From Sulfurovum sp. NBC37-1 (GTDB taxonomy: Bacteria; Campylobacterota; Campylobacteria; Campylobacterales; Sulfurovaceae), in contig NC_009663.1 in assembly GCF_000010345.1 (NCBI RefSeq), forward strand, positions 1,984,001 to 2,048,000: a stretch of 64,000 nucleotides of DNA, read 5' to 3'. Positions 62,717 through 64,000 of the stretch are shown here, piece by piece. Below the pieces are notes generated by a model. The model worked only from the letters and a program-made list of their open reading frames with translations, made no database searches and was not told the DNA's origin. A program made the translations under genes and the position numbers. Every line of letters starts with the position of its first letter. The first letter of the stretch is position 1.

Positions 62717-63595
62717 TTATTTGGTGATGACACCATTATTGTCCAAAGCGAGTACAAAAACCCTGAATTGGGGGAATCTGGCCCGCAAACTCTGTGCGAT
62801 CCTGTCGGTATCTTTTTCATAGGCAAGGTTGAAGAATGTCGACCCAGAACCTGAGAGCGTACTCATCAATGCTCCCTGTTTGAGTGCCAACTTCTGCACA
62901 TCAAAGAGTTCAGGCATCATCTTCATACGTCTGGCCTGATGCAGCTTGTCCTTCGAGGCGATACGAAGCAGGTCCCATGACTCGCTCATGAACAGGGCTG
63001 TCATATAGGCTGCTCGCGAAAGGGAATAGACGGTTTCCTCTTTTCGGTACATTTTAGGCAGTACCGTACGCGAACGTGCCGTGGAGATCGTTCTGTTGGG
63101 TACGACCACGACCGCCCGGAGATAGTCGGGCATCCGGCGCTTTTTACTGTAAACCCTGTCCCCTTCCACACAGGCAACATTGAAACCACCCATCACTGCC
63201 GGAGTGATATTGTCGGGGTGGTGTTCATAACGCAGTGCCTGATTGAGGATTTCACGTTTATTGTATTTCACCCCTGCCATAGCATAGGCACCGCTCAGAG
63301 CCGCGACGATCACAGCAGAGGAGCTTCCCAGACCTCGTGAGATTGGGATGCGGTTGGTGAATTCGAATCTGAAGTTGTTCGCTTTACCGCTCAAACGTTT
63401 ATAGTTCTCATTGAAAATACTCAAAAAAAGCGAATTTTTCTTGATCTTTGGGTTATCTGCCCCTTCTCCATGCGTTGAAAGACTCAGAAATTTCGAGGGT
63501 TTGATGACGATCTCATTTCTAAGATCGACTGCAAGTCCCAGGGTATCGAACCCCGGTCCCAAGTTTGCGCTGGTTGCCGGTACACTTATTAACAT
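62717..63595 (-). CDS. thrB: Homoserine kinase
   Basis: Phosphorylates homoserine in threonine synthesis. The 292-residue GHMP kinase opens [20 protein letters not shown], has the ATP-binding motif [17 protein letters not shown] (around residue 88) and the C-terminal [13 protein letters not shown]. Length is normal for the GHMP type. The thrB-ylxR-infB order is a recurrent arrangement in the phylum. It starts 14 bases after the tsaB stop. Confidence 0.95.
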   Translation of the reverse strand: MLISVPATSANLGPGFDTLGLAVDLRNEIVIKPSKFLSLSTHGEGADNPKIKKNSLFLSIFNENYKRLSGKANNFRFEFTNRIPISRGLGSSSAVIVAALSGAYAMAGVKYNKREILNQALRYEHHPDNITPAVMGGFNVACVEGDRVYSKKRRMPDYLRAVVVVPNRTISTARSRTVLPKMYRKEETVYSLSRAAYMTALFMSESWDLLRIASKDKLHQARRMKMMPELFDVQKLALKQGALMSTLSGSGSTFFNLAYEKDTDRIAQSLRARFPQFRVFVLALDNNGVITK

Positions 63596-63609
63596 CTGTT
63601 ACTACTTTG

Positions 63610-64000
63610 TCAAACGGCCGGAAGTACATACTCAGGTGTCGACTCTTCATCCAATTCAAGATCATGAATACGCTGAGGCAATGCAAACTTCGTTACAGGT
63701 GGCTGTTCATATTTTTTTGTAATTATAGTCTCTTTTTCCTTGATAAAGTAGAGCTTGCCTATCGCCTTGACAGGTTGGCCTCCATTCACCATAAACGCAC
63801 TGCATCCGTAACAGGGAATATTACGTACGATCTCAATGGTCTTGAGCATGATATAGGTCAGCTTGATCGCCATGTAGGATCCTGGACCTCTTGTATAAAT
63901 GATACTTTCTACAGAGTAACGTTCCAGCATTTCAGTGATAATCGGAAGCAGTACTTCAGAAGTTTTTTTATCGGAGCTGATCTCCTCGATCAGTTCACCT
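63610..64000 (-). CDS. tsaB: TsaB, tRNA threonylcarbamoyladenosine complex subunit, 5' end outside window
   Basis: Partner of TsaD and TsaE in making t6A37 of ANN-decoding tRNAs. The visible 129 or so codons run in open frame to the window edge and read, from the edge, GELIEEISSDKKTSEVLLPI, then IIYTRGPGSYMAIKLTYIML (the conserved GPGSYTGLR region with changes) and a C-terminal part ending ESTPEYVLPAV. Family members of this phylum are short (about 140-150 residues), so only a few N-terminal residues are missing. The P-G-S-Y-M-A-I-K stretch differs from the common G-S-F-T-G-L-R. Confidence 0.8.
   Translation of the reverse strand, partial: GELIEEISSDKKTSEVLLPIITEMLERYSVESIIYTRGPGSYMAIKLTYIMLKTIEIVRNIPCYGCSAFMVNGGQPVKAIGKLYFIKEKETIITKKYEQPPVTKFALPQRIHDLELDEESTPEYVLPAV

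Overview
The window looks like chromosomal DNA from a Campylobacterota (epsilonproteobacterial) species, most like Sulfurovum or Sulfurimonas. The pointers are the gene order tsaB-thrB-ylxR-infB-rbfA-rimP-ribD-ubiE-xseA, a CcoI/CcoS pair for cbb3 oxidase assembly, promoters of the extended -10 type (gcTATAAT), a HAIR-like operator at groES, and the protein sequences themselves. This assignment rests on recognition of families and gene order, not on a database search.

Layout. 1-10.2 kb is housekeeping: kdsA (cut by the window edge), an EamA transporter, a DUF3108 protein, an MscS channel, der, trpS, murI, rho, gdhA. 10.3-13.6 kb holds a small membrane protein and the ccoI-ccoS pair. 13.8-19.2 kb holds a YfaZ-like outer membrane protein and a sugar-nucleotide supply group (galE, phosphomannomutase/phosphoglucomutase, pgi, galU). 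19.2-21.9 kb is a nested insertion-sequence graveyard (IS1595-like, IS256, IS1380 and IS5/IS1182-like pieces) in which only IS256 is intact. 22.1-34.5 kb is a cell-surface polysaccharide and lipid A region: a priming sugar transferase, a decayed ADP-heptose gene set (gmhB, hldD, hldE), msbA, a family 2 glycosyltransferase, lpxL, a further glycosyltransferase, an O-antigen ligase, an ArnT-like remnant, an EptA-type phosphoethanolamine transferase and a second msbA remnant. 34.5-39.7 kb is hisH-hisA-prmA-ftsH-pssA, preceded by a nested inverted-repeat element. A complete IS1380-type element with a 5-bp target duplication then sits just upstream of the promoter, leader peptide and attenuator of leuA. 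43.3-50.9 kb has serS, three exported proteins (a large lipoprotein, a beta-barrel and a 19-repeat BspA/DUF285 lipoprotein) and more IS debris, ending at a tRNA with anticodon CAT. 51.4-64 kb is glutaredoxin, groES-groEL, a PAS/degenerate-GGDEF/EAL protein, then the translation-factor operon on the minus strand.

How it fits together. The galE-pgm-pgi-galU group interconverts hexose phosphates and supplies UDP-sugars for the surface-glycan genes that follow. kdsA and lpxL show a lipid A-Kdo core is made, while the heptose branch appears to be lost. The non-coding parts are unusually rich. There are BIME-like GTAGGG hairpin repeats that supply the stop codon of four genes. There are heptanucleotide tandem repeats, two of them inside coding sequences. 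There is a two-copy structured element with compensatory base changes placed directly after der and rimP. Two 5' leaders also show likely regulatory structure (leuA attenuator, galU Shine-Dalgarno hairpin).
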